From assembly GCA_016721385.1 (NCBI GenBank), contig JADKIE010000002.1, forward strand, positions 496,001 through 560,000: a stretch of 64,000 nucleotides of DNA, written 5' to 3'. The translations under genes were made by a program, and so were the position numbers. Position 1 is the first letter of the stretch. Each line of letters begins with the position of its first letter. This document shows, piece by piece, positions 49,698 through 58,761 of this stretch. The notes beneath the pieces are model-generated. The model saw only the letters and a program-made list of their open reading frames with translations, was not told the origin of the DNA and did not search any database. The DNA comes from Chitinophagaceae bacterium (GTDB taxonomy: Bacteria; Bacteroidota; Bacteroidia; Chitinophagales; Chitinophagaceae).

Positions 49698-51307
49698 TTA
49701 ATGACTTGATGTAACATTATAATCGTTGTCGATTTTGTAAGCTTCTTTAAATCCTTTTAACTCAAGTACAATTTTCCGGAGAGGAGCCTTTATATCTCTG
49801 AATTCTTTTATCAACTCCAATACATCAAAATCTATATAATGTGTTTTTGATGCATCAATAATTACACTGGTTTTTTCAGGAATATGATCAAGAGTTTCTC
49901 TGATAGATGCTTTATTTAAAAAAGATACTTCTTCTGATAAATGAATATTTACAATATCTCCATCGTGATGGTTTTCTTTATGAAAGAAATAAGAATTTTT
50001 TAAATTCCCATGCAAAACGGCACCAATAGCTGCAATAATACCTGCCAATACTCCAACAATCAACCCTTTCCCTTTTAAAACATGCGGAAAACCAAATAAG
50101 TCAATCGAAATAATAAATCCAATGGTAACAATAAATGGAATAAACTGATATTTTCCGTTTTTATATACCGCATTAAAAACAGCCGGTTTTGCCAGTTTCC
50201 ATCCTGTTAATATTAAAACTGCAGCAAGTGCTGATAGGGGAATTTTGTTTAGCAAGCCAGGTATTACAACTACACAAATAAGTAAAAACAAACCATGAAA
50301 AATAGAGGCTAATTTAGACTTTGCTCCGGAGTTTGCATTAGCGCTGCTACGTACAATTACACTGGTAATAGGCAAGCCTCCAATTAAGCCAGAAATTGAA
50401 TTCCCAACGCCTTGTGCAAACAACTCTTTATTTGTGTTAGTTACCCTTCTTTCGGGGTCAATATTATCTACAGCCTCTATACTAAGCAAGGTTTCAAGCG
50501 AAGCAATAACCGCAATAAACACACCATACATTATTACATTACTATTTAACAATCCACTAAAATCAGGTAAAGTAAAAAATCCAAAAAAATCGTTAGCATT
50601 TTGTGCAACAGGTATTTTTACTAAATGATCGCCAGTTACAGCTAATTTACTGTCTAATAGCAACCAAGTCTGGTTAATAATTAATGCTACAATTACTGCT
50701 ATTAATGCACCGGGTATAAATGGAAGTTTCTTTTTTATAGCCGGTTTGTCCCACAACAACATAATAATTATCGATACAATACATATTAGCACAGTGCCAA
50801 CTTCGATGTGTTGCAATGGTTGCAAAAATTCGCTCATATCTTCATTTCCAAAAGGAAAAAGTTCTGTAAGGTTTCCTTTTTCATCTCTATCATAACCAAA
50901 TGCTTTTGGTATTTGCTTTGCAATTATTAAAATACCAATACTGGTAAGCATTCCCTTAATAACACTACTGGGTATGTAATTTGCTATACCTCCTAATTTT
51001 GCAATGCCTAAAAATATTTGAATAATACCAGCAATTAATACCGCACACAAAAAAGAGGAAAATTACCTATCGCCGTAATAGCACCTAATACTAATGATGC
51101 TAAGCCTGCCGCAGGGCCACTTACACTTAAGGCAGAGTTACTTAAAAACCCTATAACAACACCACCAATGATACCAGAAATAATACCACTAAAAAATGGC
51201 GCTCCGCTTGCTGATGCAATGCCTAAACACAATGGCAGTGCCACCAAAAATACTACCAACCCTGCAGGTAAATCCTTACCGGCATGAGCAAAGAAATTCT
51301 TTTTCAT
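49698..51307 (-). CDS. SulP-family anion transporter with STAS domain, one frameshift
   Basis: About 536 residues joined. SulP motifs: 'DLPAGLVVFLVALPLCLGIA' and 'GIIGGVVIGFLSNSALSVSGPAAG' in the first helices, 'AGIIQIFLGIAKLGG', then a STAS domain at the C-terminus (VIIDASKTHYIDFDVLELIKE). SulP members such as BicA carry bicarbonate, others sulfate; linkage to carbonic anhydrase and DabAB favours bicarbonate. The frame breaks at the A run 51049-51054 (one base short). It is the first transport gene of the operon, 67 bp after a small secreted protein gene. Confidence 0.93.
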
Positions 51308-51374
51308 ACTAAAATTAAAATGATAAATAAAGGGAACAATTAGCCTATTTCAGGCATAATTAATTAGCAAACTA

Positions 51375-51677
51375 TTATACTGCTAAATTGGGCGGATTTA
51401 TATCTTTTGAGATATAAGGATTAGGCAAGATATGTAAGTGTTTAATATAATACTTTGCAGTAGCAATAGAATGTGAAAACGCTTCAGAAAACGTAGGATA
51501 TATTAATTTGTCTTTAGCAAATTCATTTTCTTTTTCTATCCCCTTTTTTTCAGCATCATCTTCAGATTCAATTACAGAAACGGATAAACCTTTGCCATTA
51601 ATATAGTCCTTATATACCTCTAACGAAGAGCTGGTAACAAATAAAAGTATTAATATATAAGCTATTATTTTTTTCAC
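51375..51677 (-). CDS. Small secreted protein opening the SulP-CA-Dab operon
   Basis: About 100 residues from GTG 51677, giving MKKIIAYILILLFVTSSSLE as a signal or anchor. The frame is open 13 codons further. The middle is charged (VIESEDDAEKKGIEKENE) and the end is NPYISKDINPPNLAV. The layout matches the small protein at 38937-39212: hydrophobic N-terminus, Val-Ile-Asp/Glu-rich stretch, Lys/Glu cluster, 'PP' end. The function is unknown; conserved pairing with the transport operons is the main clue. Confidence 0.55.
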   Translation of the reverse strand: MKKIIAYILILLFVTSSSLEVYKDYINGKGLSVSVIESEDDAEKKGIEKENEFAKDKLIYPTFSEAFSHSIATAKYYIKHLHILPNPYISKDINPPNLAV

Positions 51678-51773
51678 TTGCAGCGAAGATATACATAACG
51701 ATGATACAATAAACAAGATTAGTGTAAAAAAATTGTAAAAAGATTTTTGTAACTAAAGATTAACATTTTACAG

Positions 51774-52241
51774 CTACTCTTTTTTAATTTCCTTTACCAA
51801 CTTATCGCAAGATTGTATTTTAATTTCGCCTTCTTTAAAAATTATTTTTTTGTTATCAACTTCATCATATTCAATCTTATACTTGTAAATGCCCGAAGAT
51901 ATTTCGTACAAACTTTCCTGGCTGTTATTACTAATGCGTAAGGTTAATGGTGCTGTAGCATACACAGTTCCGTTACGCTTATACAAACTTACCTGCATAC
52001 TTTTGCCCGATGTGTTTTTGTATGTAATATCTGCCAGACCTTTACTATAGCAACTGTCGGCTGAAGCGGCAGTTGATGTACTTGTAGCTGCAGTTTGCAT
52101 AATATTTGCCTTGGGAGTTTTAAACACTCTTACTAAATCTACAAGGGTTTTACCTCCTTCAATAATTGTAGTAGTTAAATTGTTTTGTGCTATTACCGAA
52201 AGGTTACTACTTATCAGCAACAATAAAAATAATTTTCTCAT
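51774..52241 (-). CDS. Secreted protein, unknown function
   Basis: A 155-residue protein with a signal peptide (MRKLFLLLLISSNLSVIAQ), a Thr/Ser/Ala linker with one Cys, and a beta-rich C-terminal half (DITYKNTSGKSMQVSLYKRN; SGIYKYKIEYDEVDNKKI) that looks like a small immunoglobulin-like fold. A second Cys near the end could pair with the first. It stands alone and I do not recognise the family. Confidence 0.55.
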   Translation of the reverse strand: MRKLFLLLLISSNLSVIAQNNLTTTIIEGGKTLVDLVRVFKTPKANIMQTAATSTSTAASADSCYSKGLADITYKNTSGKSMQVSLYKRNGTVYATAPLTLRISNNSQESLYEISSGIYKYKIEYDEVDNKKIIFKEGEIKIQSCDKLVKEIKKE

Positions 52242-52313
52242 AATATACCTCCTTGTTTTGTAATAGAAAGATGCTTTTGTTTTTATTATTACATAAACTG
52301 TATTTTTGTTGGC

Positions 52314-53246
52314 ATGAAAAGAGCAATTAAATTTTTACTGAAATCAGCCTTAGTACTATTTATACTGGTAAATATTATTGTGGCTTTTCATGCATATAAG
52401 TTTACACACTTTTACAACATTGGAGAAGTTACCATAAAACCAAAAGAGCAAAAAAACGGCTGGGATAAAACAAAAGAAATTTTATTTGGCATTAACGCCG
52501 AAAAGCAAAAAAATACAATTGCAGATAGTGCAACACAAATTATTTTTCTCACCACAAACGATAGTATTAAACTTGAAGCATGGTACATGCCTGTTGATAG
52601 CGCCAAGGGAACTGTATGTATGTTTCATGGGCATGGTGGCAAAAAAAGCGGCACCAATAACGAGGCATATGCTTTTAGAAAAATGGGCTACAATACGTTT
52701 CAATTAGATTTTAGAGCACATGGTAACAGCCAGGGAAATACCTGCACCATTGGTTATGATGAAAGCGAAGATGTAAAACTGGCATACGATTTTATTAAAT
52801 CCAAAGGCGAAAAAAATATTATTTTATGGGGAATATCTATGGGTGCATCTACCATAACAAAAGCCGTAAATGATTATTCATTAACGCCGCAAAAAATTAT
52901 TTTAGAAATGCCTTTTGGCACTATTGAAGATGCTGTGGAAGGAAGAATTAAAATGATGCACCTTCCTCCACAACCCATATCTACCCTTATAACTTTTTGG
53001 GGAGGTGTGGAGCATGGCTTTTGGGCTTTTAATATGAAACCACAGGAGTTTGCAAAAAAAATAACTTGCCCCACATTATTACAATGGGGTATAAACGATC
53101 CAAGGGTAAGCCGCAAAGAAGAAAAAACATTGTTTGCCAACCTATCAACCGGTAATAAAAAATTTGTAACATACACTACAGCAGCACATGAAAGTTTGTG
53201 CACCAAAGAAAACGAAAAGTGGGTTAACGAAGTAAGTAGTTTTTAA
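52314..53246 (+). CDS. Membrane-anchored alpha/beta hydrolase
   Basis: A 310-residue protein with one N-terminal membrane helix (LLKSALVLFILVNIIVAFHA), then an alpha/beta hydrolase. The oxyanion region is CMFHGHGGKKSGTN, the nucleophile elbow is WGISMGAST (GxSxG), the acid is in LLQWGINDPRVS and the His in TAAHESLC. The family includes esterases and peptidase-S9-like enzymes; the substrate is unknown. It starts 72 bp downstream of a divergent small secreted gene and ends 4 bp before queA, so they are probably co-transcribed. Confidence 0.88.
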   Translation: MKRAIKFLLKSALVLFILVNIIVAFHAYKFTHFYNIGEVTIKPKEQKNGWDKTKEILFGINAEKQKNTIADSATQIIFLTTNDSIKLEAWYMPVDSAKGTVCMFHGHGGKKSGTNNEAYAFRKMGYNTFQLDFRAHGNSQGNTCTIGYDESEDVKLAYDFIKSKGEKNIILWGISMGASTITKAVNDYSLTPQKIILEMPFGTIEDAVEGRIKMMHLPPQPISTLITFWGGVEHGFWAFNMKPQEFAKKITCPTLLQWGINDPRVSRKEEKTLFANLSTGNKKFVTYTTAAHESLCTKENEKWVNEVSSF

Positions 53247-53250
53247 AATA

Positions 53251-54460
53251 ATGCATCCAAAAAATATTTCCATAAACAATTTTACTTATCATTTACCAAA
53301 TGATAAAATTGCTTTGTATCCCTTAAACAAAAGAGACGAAAGCAGATTATTGATTTATAAAAATGAGGTTATTACTGAAGATGTTTATCAAAACATACAT
53401 AATTATTTACCCGGAAAAAGTTTACTCGTTTTTAATAACACAAAAGTTATTAAAGCAAGATTACAGTTTACAAAGCCTACCGGAGGTGTAATAGAAATAT
53501 TTTTGTTAGAGCCGTACAATGCAGATTATACAACGGCTTTAGCGGCCACAAGTGTTTGTGCATGGAAATGCTTAATTGGTGGTGCAAGTAAATGGAAAGA
53601 AGGCAGTTTACACATAACTGTTGGTAATTGGCAGTTAAATTCAATAGTACAAAGTAAGTTAGATGATGCTTATGTTGTTGAATTTAACTGGGCTAATAAA
53701 ATTTCATTTGCAGAAGTATTGGAACAAGCCGGCAACATTCCTTTGCCACCTTACATTAAACGAAACGCAGATGATGATGATATATCAAGATACCAAACCA
53801 TATTTGCACAGCATGATGGCTCTGTTGCAGCACCTACCGCAGGTTTACACTTTACAGAAAATGTTTTAGATAATTTATCTGCCAAAGAAATTAATAAAAC
53901 ATTTGTAACGCTTCATGTAGGTGCCGGCACTTTTAAACCTGTAAAAGCGGCAACCATGCAGGAGCACCAAATGCATGCCGAGTGGATTGATGTTGATATC
54001 AATGCAATAAAAAACATTCAGCAAAATTTAACCGAAACAATTGTTGCTGTAGGCACTACTTCTTTGCGTACCATTGAAAGTTTGTATTGGCTTGGCGTAA
54101 AAGCATACTTAAATCCAGATTGTGCAAACCTGGTTTTGCAACAATGGGATGTTTATGAAAGCGCCCTTACTTAATTCAACATTTACTGCAACCGAGGCAT
54201 TAACAGCACTAATTAATTGGATGCAAACACATAATCGTTCGTCTTTATTTACCTATACACAAATATTAATTGCGCCGGGTTATACATTTAAAATTACTAA
54301 AGCATTGGTAACAAATTTTCATCAGCCGCAATCTACTTTATTACTTTTAGTTGCCGCTGCTATTGGAGATAAATGGAAGCTGTTATATGACTATGCCTTA
54401 AAAAACGATTTTAGGTTTTTGAGCTATGGAGATGGTAGCTTATTATTTATTGCTGAATAG
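53251..54460 (+). CDS. queA: tRNA preQ1(34) S-adenosylmethionine ribosyltransferase-isomerase, one frameshift
   Basis: About 403 residues joined. QueA transfers the ribosyl part of SAM to preQ1 in tRNA, making epoxyqueuosine. Visible motifs: 'FTYHLPNDKIALYPLNKRDE', 'SLLVFNNTKVIKARL', 'PLPPYIKRNADDDDISRYQT', 'APTAGLHFTE', 'HVGAGTFKPVKA', 'VAVGTTSLRTIES' and the C-terminal 'LVTNFHQPQSTLLLLVAA'. The frame breaks near 54160 (GAAAGCG; one A too many), giving YEAPLLNSTF when corrected. The 3' end overlaps the convergent L,D-transpeptidase gene by 14 bp. Confidence 0.93.
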
Positions 54461-55055
54461 TAACCGGCGTACCTACGGGAATATAGCTAAACAAATCTTT
54501 CATTTCGGTGTATTTTACACTCACACAGCCATCTGTCCAGTTATAAAAGTTATCAATTGTCCATTCTTCATCGGGTCTTGTAGCATGTATGGCAATACCA
54601 TTACCAATTTTAGCCGATTTTGAAATTATTCCTTTTGCTTTTCGTTCGTTAAATTTTTGAACACTTGTTTCGTTAGGGTAATCCAGCAATAATTCCGGGC
54701 CCCACTTTGGGTGAATTTTTTTCAACAAAACTTTAAAGCTTCCTTCCGGTGTACGCTTATCTCCTTCTCTCATTTTATCGCTTAAGTCTTTACTGCCAAA
54801 AACAATTGGATAAGTTGCATACCAGCCTTCATCGTCATACACTTTTAGTTCGTAATCGCTTTTGTCTACAATAATATAATAGTGATTGTCTGTACTATCC
54901 TCAGCCGCCACAACTTCAATGGGCTTTGCTTTTGCAATTTTTTTGGTAGTTGCTTTTCTTACAGGTTTCTTCTTCTTTCCCTTATCTGCAGTAAACGAAA
55001 ATGCAACTGCTCCTGCAATCAGTAATAAAAAATATTGAAGACGAAAAAAAGCCAT
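54447..55055 (-). CDS. L,D-transpeptidase (YkuD) family protein
   Basis: A 202-residue exported protein. It has an N-terminal signal (LLLIAGAVAFSFTA), a Lys-rich linker, then a YkuD domain: 'YYIIVDKSDYELKVYDDEGW', 'GDKRTPEGSFKVLL', the His in NGIAIHATRPDEE and the catalytic Cys in WTDGCVSVKYTE. The usual SHGC motif is altered (TDGC), as in the ErfK-like branch common in Bacteroidota. It probably cross-links or trims peptidoglycan. An inverted repeat (55051-55060/55153-55167) overlaps its start codon. Confidence 0.88.
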   Translation of the reverse strand: MAFFRLQYFLLLIAGAVAFSFTADKGKKKKPVRKATTKKIAKAKPIEVVAAEDSTDNHYYIIVDKSDYELKVYDDEGWYATYPIVFGSKDLSDKMREGDKRTPEGSFKVLLKKIHPKWGPELLLDYPNETSVQKFNERKAKGIISKSAKIGNGIAIHATRPDEEWTIDNFYNWTDGCVSVKYTEMKDLFSYIPVGTPVTIQQ

Positions 55056-55167
55056 AGGTTATTTAATTTACCGGTTTATTAGCAAATGTTATGCCATTCA
55101 AAAATATTTTACTCTAAGCTAAAGAGCAAATTTAATTTTAACAAATTGTTGTTAAATTAACCTATGG
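55051..55167. repeat. Inverted repeat flanking the L,D-transpeptidase leader
   Basis: GCCATAGGTTA..AATTTA (55051-55070) and TAAATTAACCTATGGC (55153-55167) are inverted copies about 85 bp apart. The left copy covers the start codon of the L,D-transpeptidase gene, so a folded mRNA leader would hide the start. Confidence 0.5.
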
Positions 55168-55176
55168 CTCAACAAT

Positions 55177-56043
55177 TTACCAATTACTAAACCGTATTCC
55201 TACAGTGTATGGTTTTTGCTCTAATCCTCTTGTGTACATTGACTTTGGTGAGTACGATCCGTATAACCTTACAGGTCCCAAGCCCAATTCGGCTATGTAC
55301 GAAAACTTAAATCGCTCTAAATCGTAATCGCCTTTATTGGTATCCTTGCCTCTTTCGGCGCTTTTTTGCTTATTACGCTGGCTGTATAAATAGCCTGCAC
55401 TTACACCCACACTGGCACTTAGGCCTTTTCTTCTGCTGTAAGGATGTGTTGTAAAATTTAACATAAAGGGAACGGTTAAATAATCGGCAGCCAATTTATT
55501 TTTTGAAAAAGAGACTGAATCTCTAAAAATAAAAGACGCATTGGTTTGAGTACCTGCTGTGTATGGTATTGTTCCATTTTCTTTGTACGATATTGGAGAT
55601 TTAAAATGATAATTATTCAACTCCAGCCCCAATCCGTATTTTAAATTAACATGATGTTTAACAAGATTATAGCGCTGCATGAAAAACCAAATATTTACAT
55701 TTAAGCTTTTGCCTGCATTTACTTTAAAATCGTTTTTATCAAGTGCCGGATAACCCGGCCTGTTTACTATGTAACTGTTGGCGGTTGAGTAATTCGTATT
55801 GTCTGTGTAATTAGAAAATCCTGCATCCATAATCCACCAATTGGTACTAATATTAGTGTTCCGTTTGCGTTCTTTTTTATTTCGTCCCATTGTAATGTTT
55901 ACATCATCGCTTTTATTTTTCTTAATAATGATAAGCCCGCCAATACGTATTGTGTCGGCTGATGCTGTTTTTGACGAATCTGTTTGGGCAAATACTGAAA
56001 AACTAAAAATGATAAATAAAAGTGTAGTAAATAATTTAAGCAT
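55177..56043 (-). CDS. Outer-membrane beta-barrel protein (PorT-like)
   Basis: A 288-residue protein with a signal peptide (LFTTLLFIIFSFSVFAQ), a short Lys/Asp-rich region (IIKKNKSDDVNITMGRNKKE), then eight or so strands (WWIMDAGFSNYTDN; NVNIWFFMQRYNLVKHHVNL; YLTVPFMLNFTTHPYSRRKG) ending YTVGIRFSNW. It fits an outer-membrane barrel of the PorT/OMP_b-brl_2 kind. The role is unknown; it stands alone. Family level confidence only. Confidence 0.72.
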   Translation of the reverse strand: MLKLFTTLLFIIFSFSVFAQTDSSKTASADTIRIGGLIIIKKNKSDDVNITMGRNKKERKRNTNISTNWWIMDAGFSNYTDNTNYSTANSYIVNRPGYPALDKNDFKVNAGKSLNVNIWFFMQRYNLVKHHVNLKYGLGLELNNYHFKSPISYKENGTIPYTAGTQTNASFIFRDSVSFSKNKLAADYLTVPFMLNFTTHPYSRRKGLSASVGVSAGYLYSQRNKQKSAERGKDTNKGDYDLERFKFSYIAELGLGPVRLYGSYSPKSMYTRGLEQKPYTVGIRFSNW

Positions 56044-56201
56044 AAATTAAAATTTAAGGTTAAAAACGATAATGTTTGGTATTACGTACACTAAAACAAA
56101 AAAGCAGCCAAAATTTATGCCAGTGCTTTCTTTATAAAATAATTAACAAGTTGAAAAAAATAGCTATCTATTTTATACAAAAAAATAATAAGGCAATAAC
56201 T

Positions 56202-56209
56202 TACATTTG
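56202..56209 (+). promoter_or_regulatory. Putative -7 box (TACATTTG) for kbl
   Basis: A perfect TAnnTTTG match 20 bp upstream of the kbl ATG at 56229. No clear TTG -33 element is seen at the usual distance. Confidence 0.45.
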
Positions 56210-56228
56210 TACATCAAACAATTGCTAT

Positions 56229-57416
56229 ATGAATAAGAGTTTTGTTAAACGAATTGCTGCCGAACTTTCCGAAATTGAAAATGCAGGATTATATAAAAAA
56301 GAACGGATTATTACCAGTGAACAAGGCGCCGAAATTATTGTAGGAGGTAAAACTGTTTTAAATTTTTGTGCCAACAATTATCTTGGCCTGTCCAGTCATC
56401 CTAAAGTAATAGCTGCAGCAAAAAAATACATAGACTATCGTGGTTATGGAATGAGCAGTGTACGTTTTATTTGCGGCACACAGGATATTCATAAAGAGTT
56501 GGAAAAAAAAATAGCCGATTTTTTAGGCACAGAAGATACTATTTTATATGCTGCTGCTTTTGATGCCAATGGCGGCGTATTTGAGCCTTTGTTTAATGAA
56601 GAAGATGCTATTATAAGCGATGCATTAAACCATGCAAGTATTATTGACGGAGTACGTTTGTGCAAGGCACAGCGTTATCGTTATGAACATAATAACATGG
56701 AAGATTTAGAAGCTAAATTAAAAGAGAGTGCTCACTTGCGTAGCCGTATAATTGTAACCGATGGCAGCTTTAGCATGGATGGTACTATTGCACAGTTGGA
56801 TAAAATTTGTGACTTAGCTGATAAGTATGATGCTATAGTAATGATAGATGAATGTCACTCATCTGGCTTTTTAGGGAAAACAGGCAGAGGCACACATGAG
56901 TATAGAAACGTAATGGGACGTATAGATATTATTACCGGTACATTAGGTAAAGCACTAGGTGGCGCAAGTGGTGGTTTTACCAGCGGTAAAAAAGAAATTA
57001 TTGAAATATTGCGCCAACGTAGCCGCCCATATCTTTTCTCAAACACAGTAGCGCCAAGTATTGTAGGAGCAAGTATTGCTGTGTTAGATATGCTAAGCGA
57101 AACTACAGAGCTCAGAGATAAATTAGAGTACAACACAAAATATTTTAGAGAAAAAATGACTGCCGCTGGTTTTGATATAAAACCCGGCGATCATCCCATT
57201 GTACCCATCATGTTGTACGATGCAGTAGTTGCACAAAATTTTGCAGCCAAATTATTAGATGAAGGCATTTATGTAATCGGCTTCTTCTTTCCTGTAGTAG
57301 CAAAAGGGCAGGCAAGAATAAGAGTACAATTAAGTGCAGCACATGAACAGCAACATTTGGATAAAGCTATTGAAGCATTTACAAAAGTTGGAAAAGAACT
57401 TGAAGTATTAAAGTAA
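56229..57416 (+). CDS. kbl: Glycine C-acetyltransferase (2-amino-3-ketobutyrate CoA ligase)
   Basis: 395 residues from ATG 56229 (MNKSFVKRIAAELSEIENAG); the open frame extends upstream but lacks similarity, and family length is 395-400. This is a PLP enzyme of the alpha-oxoamine synthase group. Visible: 'NFCANNYLGLSSHPKVI', 'GYGMSSVRFICGTQDIHKEL', 'DECHSSGFLGKTGRG' and the PLP Lys in TGTLGKALGGASGG. It converts 2-amino-3-ketobutyrate plus CoA to glycine and acetyl-CoA in threonine breakdown. The related 8-amino-7-oxononanoate synthase is the alternative, but 'MSSVRFICGTQDIHKELE' favours Kbl. Confidence 0.93.
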   Translation: MNKSFVKRIAAELSEIENAGLYKKERIITSEQGAEIIVGGKTVLNFCANNYLGLSSHPKVIAAAKKYIDYRGYGMSSVRFICGTQDIHKELEKKIADFLGTEDTILYAAAFDANGGVFEPLFNEEDAIISDALNHASIIDGVRLCKAQRYRYEHNNMEDLEAKLKESAHLRSRIIVTDGSFSMDGTIAQLDKICDLADKYDAIVMIDECHSSGFLGKTGRGTHEYRNVMGRIDIITGTLGKALGGASGGFTSGKKEIIEILRQRSRPYLFSNTVAPSIVGASIAVLDMLSETTELRDKLEYNTKYFREKMTAAGFDIKPGDHPIVPIMLYDAVVAQNFAAKLLDEGIYVIGFFFPVVAKGQARIRVQLSAAHEQQHLDKAIEAFTKVGKELEVLK

Positions 57417-57956
57417 TTTAATTACAATTGGTTTAAAGTTTTGTAAATCTTTGCTATTTGTACATAAAGAGTAAATTGCAGCAGGAGGCACTTTAATGCT
57501 AACCTCTTTTTTATTTACAGTATAGTTTATTACAAATTTTCTTTTTGTATAAATATAATTTGTATAAACAGTTTCGCTTTTTCCGATTAATGTACAAGTA
57601 TGTTCACCTTGATTTATGTACACAAACCTATTATTATTTAAAAAAACATGTGCTTTAGTTAGTCTATCAATTAGTTTTTTATTATACCCATTTCTATCCC
57701 ATCGTTCATTGCATTCTTTAATATAATTACTAGTTGTTAGTAGTTGTTTTTTTATTGTGCCTGCGGCAGATGTGCAAGAGTCTGCCAGCTTATTATCTAC
57801 CTCTTGCAAATAAAAATTTATATTTTCAGTATTTATCATGTTGCCTTTTTTGTCAACTAATTTTACGGCAATTAAATAGCTCCCGTCGTAAGGGCAGTGC
57901 TGTGCTGCAGATACTTTACAAATACTAAATGCTATTAATAAAACAACATATTTCAT
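57408..57956 (-). CDS. Secreted protein, unknown function
   Basis: A 182-residue protein with a signal peptide (MKYVVLLIAFSICKVSAAQ). The mature part begins HCPYDGSYLIAVKLVDKKGN, with a beta-sandwich look and five or more cysteines that could pair outside the cytoplasm. It overlaps the convergent kbl end by 9 bp and starts 17 bp after the next gene's stop, so it is co-transcribed with it. No family recognised. Confidence 0.6.
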   Translation of the reverse strand: MKYVVLLIAFSICKVSAAQHCPYDGSYLIAVKLVDKKGNMINTENINFYLQEVDNKLADSCTSAAGTIKKQLLTTSNYIKECNERWDRNGYNKKLIDRLTKAHVFLNNNRFVYINQGEHTCTLIGKSETVYTNYIYTKRKFVINYTVNKKEVSIKVPPAAIYSLCTNSKDLQNFKPIVIKLL

Positions 57957-57973
57957 GTTTTTATTTTATAAGA

Positions 57974-58684
57974 TTATTTTATTTCTTTTAGCTCTATTGT
58001 CCAGCCCAAGTCCATTTTAAGTATAAGTGAGTTGCTTGATGAGTTTTGAATCCACATCGTTTTATCACCTTTCATGTCTTCGGCATTATTAATCATAAAG
58101 CCATCAATTTTTACAGGTTTGCCTTTAAAATTTATGGTAGGTGTTACTTCGTCTTTTTCGGGACGGTAAAATATTTCTGTTTCGTTATCATCTAACGTCA
58201 TCTCTGTCTTTTTTTCGGGCATATCCATAAAGTTGGCATACGTCATCCATACTGTACATGCGTCTGTAAGGTTAATTTTTCCGCCTTTAAAGTAGTTAAG
58301 GTATTTTTTTGACTCGGATTTTGCTTTGCTATCAATTTTTACATGGCCTTTTGTTTTATTGCCGTTTGTCATTTCATAATCAAACTCAATACCGGTCTCG
58401 TAATTAGCTTTTCTTAACGTAACTATAAAATCGTACTGTTGCCCACCGGCATTTACAGCATATATCAATTTATCACCAGCAGCCAAAGGCTCCATAGTAC
58501 TTGAGCCGTCATCATTTTTTATAAACATTTCAAGCGATACAGTTTGCGGAGCAATAACAGTTTTTGCCTTAGTGGTTTTTGTGATTTTTTTCTTGGCTAC
58601 CGTTTTACTTTTTGCCGTTTTTTGCGAAAAGGTTACCGCTTGTACTCCTAAAAATAAAGCCGTAAATAAAAGTATATGTTTCAT
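57974..58684 (-). CDS. Secreted protein, unknown function
   Basis: About 236 residues from ATG 58684, starting a signal peptide (MKHILLFTALFLGVQAVTFS). A Lys/Thr-rich linker (KSKTVAKKKITKTTKAKTV) follows, then a beta-rich domain with 'GDKLIYAVNAGGQQYDFIV', 'EFDYEMTNGNKTKGHVKID' and a repeated Trp-containing end. It is divergent from the secreted protein at 58762, sharing a 77-bp intergenic region with a clear palindrome. Confidence 0.62.
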   Translation of the reverse strand: MKHILLFTALFLGVQAVTFSQKTAKSKTVAKKKITKTTKAKTVIAPQTVSLEMFIKNDDGSSTMEPLAAGDKLIYAVNAGGQQYDFIVTLRKANYETGIEFDYEMTNGNKTKGHVKIDSKAKSESKKYLNYFKGGKINLTDACTVWMTYANFMDMPEKKTEMTLDDNETEIFYRPEKDEVTPTINFKGKPVKIDGFMINNAEDMKGDKTMWIQNSSSNSLILKMDLGWTIELKEIK

Positions 58685-58730
58685 TGTGTGAAATATTTTA
58701 TACAAATTAAAATGGTATCAACGTTAAATT

Positions 58731-58755
58731 ATATACCCTATGCAGGGTATATTTG
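58731..58755. promoter_or_regulatory. Perfect palindrome and -7 box between divergent secreted-protein genes
   Basis: ATATACCCT-atgc-AGGGTATAT (58731-58752) has perfect 9-bp arms. TATATTTG (58748-58755) overlaps its right arm and fits the TAnnTTTG -7 box, with the plus-strand ATG only 6 bp further on (58762). The ACCCT(A/T)TGCAGGGTATA core also occurs at 36929. It is a good candidate operator. Confidence 0.6.
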
Positions 58756-58761
58756 CATTAT

